From NCBI RefSeq assembly GCF_032337115.1, contig NZ_JAVXZY010000007.1, positions 230,192-294,191 on the forward strand: DNA of 64,000 bases, read 5' to 3'. The notes under the pieces were generated by a model. It was not told the origin of the DNA. It made no database searches and saw only the letters and a list, made by a program, of their open reading frames with translations. The stretch's first letter is position 1. Each line of letters begins with the position of its first letter. A program made the position numbers and the translations under genes. Positions 33,564 through 42,280 of this stretch are shown one piece after another. The stretch is from Roseateles_C aquae (GTDB lineage Bacteria > Pseudomonadota > Gammaproteobacteria > Burkholderiales > Burkholderiaceae_C).

Positions 33564-34139
33564 ATGAAACTGCACGTTTTTGCTCCCGCCCTGTTCGCGC
33601 TGCTGGCCCAGGCCGCCCTGGCCGCACCCACGACTTATGTGATCGACCCCAGCCACACCTACCCCAGCTTCGAGGCTGACCACATGGGCATGTCCTACTG
33701 GCGCGGCAAGCTGAACAAGAACGCCGGCGCCATCGTCTACGACAAGGCCAGCGGCGCCGGCAGTGTCGAAGTCAGCATGGACCTGGCCAGCATCGACTTC
33801 GGCCTCGCCGCGATGAACGCCTGGGCCACCGGTAAGGACTTCTTCAACGTCGAGAAGAACCCGAGCGCGCTCTACAAGGGCCGCTTCGACGCCATCAAGG
33901 CCGGCATGCCCACCCAGGTGCAGGGCGAGCTGAGCCTGAACGGGCAGACCCATCCGCTGACCCTCACCATCCATCAGCTCAAGTGCATGCCTCACCCCAT
34001 GCTCAAGCGCGACTTCTGCGGCGCCGACGCCTCGGCCACCTTCAACCGCGCCGACTTCGGCCTCGGTGCCGGCAAGGACTGGGGCTTCAAGATGGACGTG
34101 AACCTGCGGATTCAGGTCGAGGCAGTGGCGAAGGAGTGA
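33564..34139 (+). CDS. YceI family periplasmic protein
   Basis: 191 aa with a signal peptide (ALFALLAQAALA). YVIDPSHTYPSFEADHMGMSYWRGKL, SVEVSMDLASIDFG and LTLNG-type strands mark the YceI lipocalin-like fold, which holds isoprenoids such as polyprenol/ubiquinone. Two Cys lie at LKCMPHPMLKRDFCG. ATG 33564 follows GGACC. Divergent from the beta-lactamase gene (168 bp between). Confidence 0.9.
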   Translation: MKLHVFAPALFALLAQAALAAPTTYVIDPSHTYPSFEADHMGMSYWRGKLNKNAGAIVYDKASGAGSVEVSMDLASIDFGLAAMNAWATGKDFFNVEKNPSALYKGRFDAIKAGMPTQVQGELSLNGQTHPLTLTIHQLKCMPHPMLKRDFCGADASATFNRADFGLGAGKDWGFKMDVNLRIQVEAVAKE

Positions 34140-34464
34140 GGGGTCAGGGCGTCGACGCATCTCGCCCAGCGCTGGCCGGCTGCCCTGCGCCCTGGCCGCG
34201 ATCCTGCAGATCGCCTCTGCCTGCGATTGCCACTGCCCTTTCCCGCGAATAGCGGGAAGTCAATGGCTGGAGCATGGATCCCGCATGCCGGTCCGCAGTC
34301 CTGGCGCCGGCGCTAGCGCGACGAACACTGCCTGGCCTGCGGCGGGCATGTCTGCGCTTTCGCCGCACCGTCACAGCAGGCCCGACCGGAAACAGGTGGC
34401 AATGCGAAGCAGTGAAAGGCGCTCGCCAGCTGTCGGTGGCTTCAAAAAGCTCAAGAGCCGGGCC
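34140..34464. other. 325-bp gap without a supported gene
   Basis: Short frames on both strands (e.g. an Arg-rich one on the minus strand) look like GC-rich chance ORFs with no family match or ribosome-binding site. The only structure I see is a TTCCCGC/GCGGGAA hairpin at 34240-34258. Confidence 0.6.
34240..34258 (+). terminator. Hairpin between yceI and the ABC ATPase gene
   Basis: TTCCCGC and GCGGGAA form a 7-bp stem with a 5-base loop about 100 bases after the yceI stop. It lies between convergent genes. No T-run follows, so it may be a weak or Rho-assisted terminator. Confidence 0.3.
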
Positions 34465-36132
34465 TCAGGCGCCCTGATAGCCCCGCGGTACGGCACCCAG
34501 CAGCCGGCGCGTGTAGTCCTGCTGCGGCGCGGCGAGCAGGGCCTGGGTTTCGGCCTGTTCGACGACATCGCCGTTTTGCATCACCAGCACCTCGTCGGAG
34601 ATGAACTTCACCACCGCCAGGTCGTGGCTGATGAAGATGTAGGACAGGCCGAACTCGTCCTGCAGGTCTTTGAGCAGATTCAGCACCTGCGCCTGCACCG
34701 ACACGTCCAGCGCCGAGACCGATTCATCGAGCACCAGCACCTCGGGGTTCAGCGTCAGGCAGCGGGCAATGGCGATGCGCTGGCGCTGGCCGCCGCTGAA
34801 CTCGTGCGGGTACTTGTAGAGCGCGCTGTCGTCCAGGCCGACCTTCTTGAGCAGCGCGCTGGCACGGGCCAGACGCTCGGCGTGGTCGGCACCGATGGCG
34901 TGTATCTCCATCGGCTCCAGCAGCGCCTGCGCAATGGTGAAGCGCGGGTTCAGCGAGGCATAGGGGTTCTGGAACACGACCTGGATGCGACGGCGCATCT
35001 TCTGCCAATCCGGTCCGCTCATCTTCAGCAGGTCTTTGCCCTCGAACATCACCTCGCCGCCGCTGGGTTCGTGCAGGCGCAGGAGCGTCAGGCCCATCGT
35101 CGTCTTGCCCGAGCCCGACTCGCCGACCACGCCCAGCGTGTAGCCCTTGCGCAGCTTGAAGTTCACGTCCTTGACGGCCGGGAACTCCTTCTTGCCGAAC
35201 AGGCCGCTCTTGAAGAAAAAGCTCTTCTTCAGGCCGCGCACTTCGAGGATCACCGGTGCATTTGGGTCCTTGGCCTTGGCCGGGCCTTGCGCGGCGCGGC
35301 CGGCGATGTGGTCGTCAATCACCATCAGCCGCGCCGGGTTCTCGCTGAGCGAGGGCCGGCAGGCCAAGAGCGCACGGGTGTAGGCGTCCTGCGGGGCGTG
35401 GAAGATGTCGGCCACCGGGGCCTGCTCGCGGATCTCGCCATGGCGCATCACGACGACGCGATCGGCGATCTCGCCGACGACGCCCAGGTCATGCGAGATG
35501 AACAGCATGCTCATCTTGTGCGAGTCCTTCAGCTTGGCCAAGAGCTCCATCACCTGGCGCTGGATGGTCACGTCCAGCGCGGTGGTCGGCTCGTCGGCGA
35601 TCAGCAGCTTCGGGCTGCAGGCCAGCGCAACGGCAATCATCACCCGCTGCTGCTGGCCGCCGGAGAGTTCGTGTGGAAAGCTGCCGAGGCGGCGCTTGGG
35701 TTCGGGAATGCCGACCTCGTTGAGCAGCTCCTCGGCACGGGTCAGCGCCTGGCGGCGGCTCATCCCCAGGTGCTTGATCAGCGGCTCCATGATCTGGTCG
35801 GCCACGGTGAACACCGGGTTCAGCGAGCTCATCGGATCCTGGAACACGCAGGCGATCTCGCGGCCGCGAATCGCCTGCAGCTCACGCAGCGTGGTCTGCA
35901 GCAGGTCGCGGCCCTGGAACAGGATCTGCCCTTGCCGCTCGGCGTTGTCGGGCAGCAGGTTCAGGATGGACATGGCCGTGACGCTCTTGCCCGAGCCCGA
36001 CTCGCCCACCAGCGCCACCGTGCTGTTCTCCGGAATGTCAAAGCTGATGCCCTTGACGGCCAGTTGGCGCTGCACCTCGCCCTGAACCTTGCCCATCCGG
36101 AAGGCGACCTTCAAATCTCGAATCGACAACAT
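34465..36132 (-). CDS. Dual ATP-binding protein of a peptide-type ABC transporter
   Basis: 555 aa with two complete ATPase domains: first Walker A GESGSGKSV (~40), signature LSGGQQQR, Walker B LLIADEPTTALD; second Walker A GESGSGKTT (~320), signature FSGGQRQR, Walker B VLVLDESVSALD. Each is followed by an OppD/OppF-type tail with PRGYQGA at the end. It powers the permeases encoded upstream in the same direction. The fused DppDF/YejF-like arrangement is common in proteobacteria. The ATG at 36132 follows a 200-bp gap with repeat copy B. Confidence 0.93.
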   Translation of the reverse strand: MLSIRDLKVAFRMGKVQGEVQRQLAVKGISFDIPENSTVALVGESGSGKSVTAMSILNLLPDNAERQGQILFQGRDLLQTTLRELQAIRGREIACVFQDPMSSLNPVFTVADQIMEPLIKHLGMSRRQALTRAEELLNEVGIPEPKRRLGSFPHELSGGQQQRVMIAVALACSPKLLIADEPTTALDVTIQRQVMELLAKLKDSHKMSMLFISHDLGVVGEIADRVVVMRHGEIREQAPVADIFHAPQDAYTRALLACRPSLSENPARLMVIDDHIAGRAAQGPAKAKDPNAPVILEVRGLKKSFFFKSGLFGKKEFPAVKDVNFKLRKGYTLGVVGESGSGKTTMGLTLLRLHEPSGGEVMFEGKDLLKMSGPDWQKMRRRIQVVFQNPYASLNPRFTIAQALLEPMEIHAIGADHAERLARASALLKKVGLDDSALYKYPHEFSGGQRQRIAIARCLTLNPEVLVLDESVSALDVSVQAQVLNLLKDLQDEFGLSYIFISHDLAVVKFISDEVLVMQNGDVVEQAETQALLAAPQQDYTRRLLGAVPRGYQGA

Positions 36133-36187
36133 TTCAAATTCCCTCTCAGACCGACCAAATCGCGCAACCGGGCCCAGCGGAGCCCGC

Positions 36188-36332
36188 GGATCCGGCTCTG
36201 CCGGTCCGCCGGGCTCGCCCCCTTGAGGGGCTGAGGCTGGACACAAAAGGCACGCCGTTTGTGCCTGCCGAAGGGCCTGGCCTCTGGCCTGGCGCGGCCT
36301 GCAGGGTCGGCGCAGCGCGTAGGGGGTGGTCC
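36188..36332 (-). repeat. Intergenic repeat, copy B (REP/BIME-like)
   Basis: About 145 bp, a diverged second copy of 20252-20397. On the minus strand it starts just after the TAA of the permease gene (GGACCACCCCCTACG) and ends near GGATCC, before the ATPase gene. Shared dyads include GGCACGCCGTTTGTGCC and CCAGGCCAGAGGCCAGG-type stems. It has the same place as copy A, between consecutive co-directional genes. Confidence 0.8.
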
Positions 36333-36333
36333 A

Positions 36334-37383
36334 TTACTCGAGTCCCCTGAGCTTGGGATCCAGCGCATCGCGCAGCGCATCGGTGAACAGCGCGAAGGCG
36401 GTCACGAACACGGCCATGAAGGCGGTCACCGCGGCCAGCTGCCACCAGTAGCCGAGGATCAGCTCGCCCTGGGCTTCGGAGAGCATGGTGCCCCAGCTGA
36501 CCTGATCAACGCCGACGCCCAGGCCCAGGTAGGACAGGATGACCTCGCTCTTGATGAAGCTCACCACATGCAGCGACAGCTGCACCAGCGCCACATGCGA
36601 GACATTGGGCAGGATGTGCTTGAACATCCGCGAGCCGCGCGAGGCGCCGATGGCTTCGGCCGCACGCACATATTCGCGGCTGGAATGCTTGATGAACTCG
36701 GCACGTATCAGGCGGTAGATGCCGGTCCAGCCGGCCAGGCCCAGAATCATCACCACCGAGAGCACGCCGCGGCCGAAGATCACCGCGAAGGCGAAGATCA
36801 GCAGGATGCTGGGAATGGCGGTGAAGACGTTGTAGACCCACTCGAGCAGATCGCCGACGCGGCCGCCGAAAAAGCCCGACAGCGCTCCGAGCACGGTGCC
36901 GATCAGCGTCGCCACCACGGCCGCCAGCACGCCGACCATGATGGACACCTCGGCGCCCTTCATCACCTTGGCCAGCACATCGCGGCCCAGGCGGTCGCCG
37001 CCGAAGGGCAGGGTCTGGGACTTGACGATGTCCTCGCTCTTGTAGGCCTTGGCCCGCTCGGCCCATTCGGCATAGCGCGGTGCCAGCGGGTCGATATCGG
37101 ACAGGTCGACATTCGGGCCCTTGGGCGCGGCGATGGCCTCGCTGCTCTCGGCCGGCGCGGGGCCAACGAAGGTCGGCGGTGCATTCGGCACGCCCAGCTC
37201 GCGCTGCCAGTCGCGCGCCAGCACGCCGGCACCGGTCAGCACCACCAGCACCAGAAAGACGGCCACCACGGCCATGCAGAACATGCCGACGCGGTCGGCC
37301 TTCATGCGCAGCCAGGCAGCAGCCCAGACGCCTTGCGAGCGCTGCCGCGGCGCTGCGGAAACAGTTGAGGTGACGGTGTTCAT
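36334..37383 (-). CDS. Peptide-type ABC transporter permease (DppC/YejE-like)
   Basis: 349 aa, about six transmembrane helices. A cytoplasmic start (RMKADRVGMFCMAVV) is followed by a ~90-residue periplasmic loop and the core PFGGDRLGRDVLAKVMKGAEVSI, then the EAA loop YVRAAEAIGASRGSRMFKHILPN. The DRLGRD motif and long loop resemble YejE. The ATG overlaps the upstream permease gene by 4 bp (ATGA). Confidence 0.93.
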   Translation of the reverse strand: MNTVTSTVSAAPRQRSQGVWAAAWLRMKADRVGMFCMAVVAVFLVLVVLTGAGVLARDWQRELGVPNAPPTFVGPAPAESSEAIAAPKGPNVDLSDIDPLAPRYAEWAERAKAYKSEDIVKSQTLPFGGDRLGRDVLAKVMKGAEVSIMVGVLAAVVATLIGTVLGALSGFFGGRVGDLLEWVYNVFTAIPSILLIFAFAVIFGRGVLSVVMILGLAGWTGIYRLIRAEFIKHSSREYVRAAEAIGASRGSRMFKHILPNVSHVALVQLSLHVVSFIKSEVILSYLGLGVGVDQVSWGTMLSEAQGELILGYWWQLAAVTAFMAVFVTAFALFTDALRDALDPKLRGLE

Positions 37384-38318
37384 TTCAGCACCACGCGAGG
37401 ATCGACCAGCTTGTAGAGCAGGTCGGTGATCAGGTTCACGACCATGGTGATGGCGGCGATGTAGATGGCGAAGGCCTGGATCACCGGATAGTCGTTGCGG
37501 TTGACGGCCAGCAGGATCTCGCGGCCGAGGCCGGGAATGGAGAAGAACACCTCAAGCAGAAAGCTGCCGACGAAGATGCTGGGCAGGGCCACCGAGATAT
37601 TGGTCAGGATGGGGATCATCGCGTTGCGCAGCACATGCTTGAGCAGGATCACCCGCTCGCTCAGGCCCTTGGCGCGCGCGGTGCGCACATAGTCGTGGCC
37701 GATTTCGTCGAGGAAGAAGCTGCGGTACAGCCGCGTGTAGGGCGACAGCGCGACCAGCACCGCCACCAGCACCGGCAGCGGCGCGTAGGTCGTCAGATTG
37801 GTCCAGAAGCTGTCGCTCCAGCCCTGCACCGGGAACCAGCCAAGCCGGAAGGCGAAGACGTACTGGCCGACGATCACATAGACCAGCAGCGAAATCGACA
37901 CCGCGACGGTGGTCAGCACCATCACGGCGCGATCGGTGACGCTGCCGCGTACATAGGCCACGGCCAGCGCAAAGGGAATGGCCAGCAGCACTTCCAGGAA
38001 CAGGATGGGCAGCATCACCGTCAGCGTGGCCGGCATGCGGGTGGCGAAGAGCTTGGACACCGCCTCGTTGGTGGCCCAGCTCTTGCCCCAGTCAAAGGTG
38101 ACGATCTGCTTGATGAAGATCCACAGCTGCTCCCAGACCGGCTTGTTCAGACCCAGCTGTTCGCGGATGACCTCGATCTGCTCGCTGCTGGCGTTGAGCC
38201 CGCCCAGCACCTCGGCCGGGTCGCCGCCAAACCATTTGAAGAGAAAAAACACCAGCAGCACGACGCCCAGCAGGGTCGGGATCATCTGCCACAGGCGCCG
38301 TATCAGGTATGCCGCCAT
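37380..38318 (-). CDS. Peptide-type ABC transporter permease (DppB/YejB-like)
   Basis: 312 aa with six transmembrane helices. MAAYLIRRLWQMIPTLLGVVLLVFFLF is the typical DppB start; the EAA loop YVRTARAKGLSERVILLKHVLRNA and the LLEVFFSIPGLGRE motif follow. First gene of the minus-strand half of the transporter; divergent from the three binding-protein genes, with 241 bp between. Confidence 0.93.
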   Translation of the reverse strand: MAAYLIRRLWQMIPTLLGVVLLVFFLFKWFGGDPAEVLGGLNASSEQIEVIREQLGLNKPVWEQLWIFIKQIVTFDWGKSWATNEAVSKLFATRMPATLTVMLPILFLEVLLAIPFALAVAYVRGSVTDRAVMVLTTVAVSISLLVYVIVGQYVFAFRLGWFPVQGWSDSFWTNLTTYAPLPVLVAVLVALSPYTRLYRSFFLDEIGHDYVRTARAKGLSERVILLKHVLRNAMIPILTNISVALPSIFVGSFLLEVFFSIPGLGREILLAVNRNDYPVIQAFAIYIAAITMVVNLITDLLYKLVDPRVVLK

Positions 38319-38358
38319 TGCTGTCGGGCTCCAATCATCCGTCTGGCCAAAAGTGAAA

Positions 38359-38376
38359 CCCCGGCAGCCGCCGGGG
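38359..38376 (-). terminator. Hairpin in the 5' leader of the permease operon
   Basis: CCCCGGC/GCCGGGG makes a strong 7-bp stem with a 4-base loop. Read on the minus strand it is followed by TTTCACTTTT, which resembles an imperfect U-tract, 41 bases before the permease ATG (38318). It could be a leader attenuator or a terminator of upstream minus-strand transcription. Confidence 0.35.
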
Positions 38377-38559
38377 TCATAGGGAAAAATCTGGCCCGAG
38401 TCTAGTTCAAGGCCAGGGCGCTTCCCATTGCGGTTTGTTCGGTTAACACTGAGAAAAGCTCATAGGAAAGGTGCGAGCTTGTGAGTCACAATTCGCGCCC
38501 TGCGGGTCGCCATCAGGCGCTGCCCGCGCTGGCGCTTTCTTGCAAGGGATTCAGAGATC

Positions 38560-40368
38560 GTGAAGCCATTCTTCGCCCAGGCCCTGCTGGGCTTGATCTG
38601 CCTGCTGCCGCAGGGCGCATCGGCGAACGAAGCGGCCGCTCCCAAGGTGTTCCGCTATGCGATACGCATTGCCGAAACCGGCTTCGACCCGGCGCAGATC
38701 TCCGATCTCTACTCGCGCACCATTGCTTCCGGCATGTACGAGGCGCCGCTGCGCTTCGACTTCCTGGCTCGCCCGATCCGGCTGCGCCCGGGCACGACGG
38801 TCGATCTGCCGGAGATCACGGCCGACTTCAAGACCCTGACCTTCAAGCTCAAGCCCGGCATCTTCTTCGCGCCCGACCCGGCCTTTGGCGGCAAGAAGCG
38901 CGAGCTGGTGGCGGCCGATTACGTCTATTCGATCAAGCGCCATTACGACCCCAAGGTGAAGAGCAGCAACCTCTACATCCTGGAGGCGGCCAAGATCGTC
39001 GGCCTGAGTGAGTTGCGCAAGGAAGCGCTGGCCAGCAAGAAGCCGTTTGACTACGACCGCGAAGTCGCGGGGCTGCGGGCGCTGGATCGCTACACCTTTC
39101 AGGTTCACGTCGAAAACGGTGACCCGCGCTTCGTCAATTACTTCGGCGATGTGATGCTGGGTGCGCAGGCCCGCGAGGTGGTCGAGTTCTATGGCGACAA
39201 GATCATGGAACACCCGGTCGGCACCGGTGCCTGGCGGTTGGCCGAGTGGCGGCGCAGCTCGCTGATGGTGCTGGAGAAGAACCCGAACTACCGCGATGAG
39301 GTCTACGACTTGCAGCCCGACCCGGCCAACACCCGCATGGTGGCCGAAGCGGCGCGGCTGCAGGGGCGCAAGCTGCCAATGATCGATCGGGTCGAGATCG
39401 CCGTCGTCGAGGAGAACCAGCCGCGCTGGCTGGCCTATCTGCGCAAGGAGTTCGACATCATCGAAGACCTGCCGCCGGAGTACGCGCCGGTGGCCGTGCC
39501 GAAGGGCAAGCTGGCGCCCAATCTGGCCAAGGACGGCATGCTGGCGGTGCGCTACCCGCGCTCCGACATCTTCATCAGCTACTTCAATATGGACGACCCG
39601 GTCGTCGGCGGCTACACGCCCGAGAAGGTGGCGCTGCGCCGGGCGATCTCGCTGGCCTATGACACCGACAAGGAAGTGCGGATTCCGCGGCGCGGCCAAG
39701 CCATCGTCAGCCAGGGCCCGATCCCGCCCACGACCTTTGGCTACGAGCCGACGCTGAAGACCGAGATGAGCGAGCACAACCTGGCGCGCGCCCAGGCCCT
39801 GCTCGATCTCTACGGCTATGTCGATCGCGACGGCGATGGCTGGCGCGATCAGCCCGATGGCCGCCCGCTGCAGATCGAGTACACGACCGAGCCCGATGGC
39901 GAGAAGCGCCAGCTGGCCGAGCTGTGGCAGAAAGCGATGGATGCGCTGCATGTGCGCATCAAGTTCAACTACCGCAAATGGCCGGAGAACCTGAAATCGG
40001 CCAATGCCGGCAAGCTGCAGATGTGGGGCGTGGGCTGGAGCGCGACCACGCCCGATGGCGACACCTTTCTGGCCCTGGGCTACGGGCCCAACAAGGGCCA
40101 GGCGAACAAGTCGCGTTTCGACCTGCCGGCCTTCAACGCGCTGTACAAGCAGCAGAAGGCCTTGCCCAATGGGCCCGAGCGGCTGGCACTGATGACCGAG
40201 GCGCAGAAGCTGATGGTCGCCTACACGCCCTACAAGCTGCATGTGCATCGCGTCTTCACCGATCTGTCCCAACCCTGGGTGATCGGCTACGACCGCAATG
40301 TCTATATGCGCGATTTCTGGAAATACATCGACATCGACCTGGCCGCCCAGCAGGCGGCCCGGCGTTGA
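38560..40368 (+). CDS. ABC substrate-binding protein, family 5, paralogue 1
   Basis: 602 aa with signal peptide (ALLGLICLLPQGASA). The family-5 scaffold is clear: RIAETGFDPAQISDLYSRTI, a KPGIFFAPDPAFGG strand, VEIAVVEENQPRWLAYLRKEFDII, RRAISLAYDTDKEVRI and AQALLDLYGYVDRDGDGWRD. The GTG at 38560 is the only start compatible with the signal peptide. Two close paralogues follow in tandem and the cognate permeases/ATPase are divergent, so it likely feeds them a peptide-like ligand. Confidence 0.93.
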   Translation: MKPFFAQALLGLICLLPQGASANEAAAPKVFRYAIRIAETGFDPAQISDLYSRTIASGMYEAPLRFDFLARPIRLRPGTTVDLPEITADFKTLTFKLKPGIFFAPDPAFGGKKRELVAADYVYSIKRHYDPKVKSSNLYILEAAKIVGLSELRKEALASKKPFDYDREVAGLRALDRYTFQVHVENGDPRFVNYFGDVMLGAQAREVVEFYGDKIMEHPVGTGAWRLAEWRRSSLMVLEKNPNYRDEVYDLQPDPANTRMVAEAARLQGRKLPMIDRVEIAVVEENQPRWLAYLRKEFDIIEDLPPEYAPVAVPKGKLAPNLAKDGMLAVRYPRSDIFISYFNMDDPVVGGYTPEKVALRRAISLAYDTDKEVRIPRRGQAIVSQGPIPPTTFGYEPTLKTEMSEHNLARAQALLDLYGYVDRDGDGWRDQPDGRPLQIEYTTEPDGEKRQLAELWQKAMDALHVRIKFNYRKWPENLKSANAGKLQMWGVGWSATTPDGDTFLALGYGPNKGQANKSRFDLPAFNALYKQQKALPNGPERLALMTEAQKLMVAYTPYKLHVHRVFTDLSQPWVIGYDRNVYMRDFWKYIDIDLAAQQAARR

Positions 40369-40390
40369 TCGCAAGCAGCTGGCCTCCCCG

Positions 40391-42268
40391 ATGACGAACA
40401 AGCAAATCCCAGCGGCACGCCGCCAAGCACTCCAGGCCGGGCTGAGTCTGGCCCTGCTGGTCGCCGCCACGCCCGGCCTGGCCACGGCGCCGCAGGCAAC
40501 CACCGCAACATCCGCCGCAACATCCGCCGCAACATCGGCCGCCTCGCCCAAGGTGCTGCGCTACGCCTTTCGTATTGCCGAGACCGGCTTTGATCCGGCC
40601 CGGGTGTCGGACCTGTACTCGCGCAGCGTCACGCCGCATATCTTCGAGGGCCTCTATACCTACGATCACCTGGCCCGGCCGACCCAGCTCAAGCCGCTGA
40701 TCGCGACGGCCATGCCCGAGATCAGCGATGACTTCAAGACCTTTGTCATCCGCATCCGGCCCGGCGTGTTTTTCACTGACGATCCGGCCTTCAAGGGCAA
40801 GCCGCGCGAGCTGGTCGCCGAGGACTTCGTCTACAGCTTCAAGCGCTTTGCCGATCCGGCCAACAACTCCTCGGCCTGGAGCGATCTGGCCGAGGCCGAT
40901 GTCGTTGGCCTGACCGCCTACCGCAATGAGCTGCTGAAGAGCAAGAAGCCCTTCGACTACGACCGCCCCATCGAGGGCCTGCGCGCGCTGGACCGCTACA
41001 CACTGCAGTTCAAGCTGCGCGGCACCCGGCCGCGCTTCGTCTACACGCTGGCGCAAAGCGATCTGTTCGGTGCGGTGCCGCGCGAGGTCGTCGAGGCCCA
41101 TGGCGGCACGGTGATGGAGCATCCGGTGGGCACCGGGCCCTTTGTGCTCAAGCAATGGCGGCGCAGCTCGCTGATCGTGCTGGAGAAGAACCCGAATTAC
41201 CGCGAGCGCTATTACGACGCCGAGCCGGCCGCCGATGACGCCGAGGGCCAGGCCCTCCTCGCGCGGCTGAAGGGCCGGCGCCTGCCCATGGTCGATCGTG
41301 TCGAGGTCGCCATCATCGAGGAGAACCAGCCGCGCTGGCTGTCCTTTCTGAACGGCCAGTTCGATCTGGTCTACCAGCTGCCCGAGGATTTCATCAACCA
41401 GGTGATGCCGCAGGGCAAGCTGGCGCCCAATCTGCAGAAGCTGGGCCTGCAGTCCTGGCGCACGCTGAACAGCGATGTGCTATTCACCGTCTTCAATATG
41501 GAAGACCCGGTCGTTGGCGGCTACACGCCCGAGCAGGTGGCGCTGCGCCGCGCGATCGCGCTGGGCACCGATGTCGAGCGCGAGCGCACGCTGGCGCGGC
41601 GCGGCCAGGCGATGCGGGCACAGAGCTTCTACCTGCCCAACACGACCGGCTTCGATGCCAACGAACACAGCCCGGCCAGCGAATACGACCCGGCCCGCGC
41701 CAAGGCCCTGCTTGATCTCTATGGCTACAAGGATGTCGATGGCGACGGCTGGCGCGAGCGCCCCGATGGCCAGCCGCTGTTGCTCGAGGCGATGACCACG
41801 CCGGATGCCTTCCAGCGCCAGATCGACGAGATCTGGCAGAAGAATATGGCCGCGCTGGGCATCAAGGTGCGCTTCAAGGTCGGCAAATGGCCCGAGAACT
41901 ACAAGGCGCTGCGCGCTGGCAAATACCAGCTGTGGTGGTTGGGCACCTCGGCCTCGACGCCCGATGGCCTGGACTCGCTGGGGCGCCATGCCAGCGAGCG
42001 TATCGGCCAGAACAACCATGCGCGCTTTCGCAACAAGCAGCTGGACGAGCTGTTCACCCGCGCCAGCGCCCTGCCCGATGGGCCCGAACGGCTGGCCTTG
42101 CTGAACGAGGCCAAGCGCATCGCCGCCGCCTATATGCCCTATATCAACCGCCTGCACCGCTACTACACCGATCTGGCCCAGCCGCAGCTGATCGGCTACC
42201 GCCGGACCGTGTTCTGGCAGAACTGGTGGGAGTATGTGGACATCGACGAGAGCCTGCGGGCGCGCTGA
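40391..42268 (+). CDS. ABC substrate-binding protein, family 5, paralogue 2
   Basis: 625 aa. Signal peptide (ALQAGLSLALLVAATPGLATA) followed by a short TSAATSAATSAA linker encoded by an imperfect 12-bp tandem repeat, then LRYAFRIAETGFDPARVSDLYSRSV, closely parallel to the neighbours (VEVAIIEENQPRWLSFLNGQFDLV, DLYGYKDVDGDGWRER). Starts at ATG 40391, 22 bp after paralogue 1. Probably a separate ligand specificity for the same transporter. Confidence 0.93.
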   Translation: MTNKQIPAARRQALQAGLSLALLVAATPGLATAPQATTATSAATSAATSAASPKVLRYAFRIAETGFDPARVSDLYSRSVTPHIFEGLYTYDHLARPTQLKPLIATAMPEISDDFKTFVIRIRPGVFFTDDPAFKGKPRELVAEDFVYSFKRFADPANNSSAWSDLAEADVVGLTAYRNELLKSKKPFDYDRPIEGLRALDRYTLQFKLRGTRPRFVYTLAQSDLFGAVPREVVEAHGGTVMEHPVGTGPFVLKQWRRSSLIVLEKNPNYRERYYDAEPAADDAEGQALLARLKGRRLPMVDRVEVAIIEENQPRWLSFLNGQFDLVYQLPEDFINQVMPQGKLAPNLQKLGLQSWRTLNSDVLFTVFNMEDPVVGGYTPEQVALRRAIALGTDVERERTLARRGQAMRAQSFYLPNTTGFDANEHSPASEYDPARAKALLDLYGYKDVDGDGWRERPDGQPLLLEAMTTPDAFQRQIDEIWQKNMAALGIKVRFKVGKWPENYKALRAGKYQLWWLGTSASTPDGLDSLGRHASERIGQNNHARFRNKQLDELFTRASALPDGPERLALLNEAKRIAAAYMPYINRLHRYYTDLAQPQLIGYRRTVFWQNWWEYVDIDESLRAR

Positions 42269-42280
42269 GGCCGGACCCTG

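Noticed and set aside
34144..34374. 76-codon Arg-rich minus-strand frame
   Set aside because: No Shine-Dalgarno, Arg/Gly/Ser-rich composition and no family resemblance.
40500..40545. 12-bp tandem repeat considered as a CRISPR-like or phase-variable repeat
   Set aside because: Three imperfect, contiguous in-frame units (TSAA) in a linker, no spacers.
38551..40551. 666-codon minus-strand open frame
   Set aside because: Antisense shadow of binding-protein paralogue 1.
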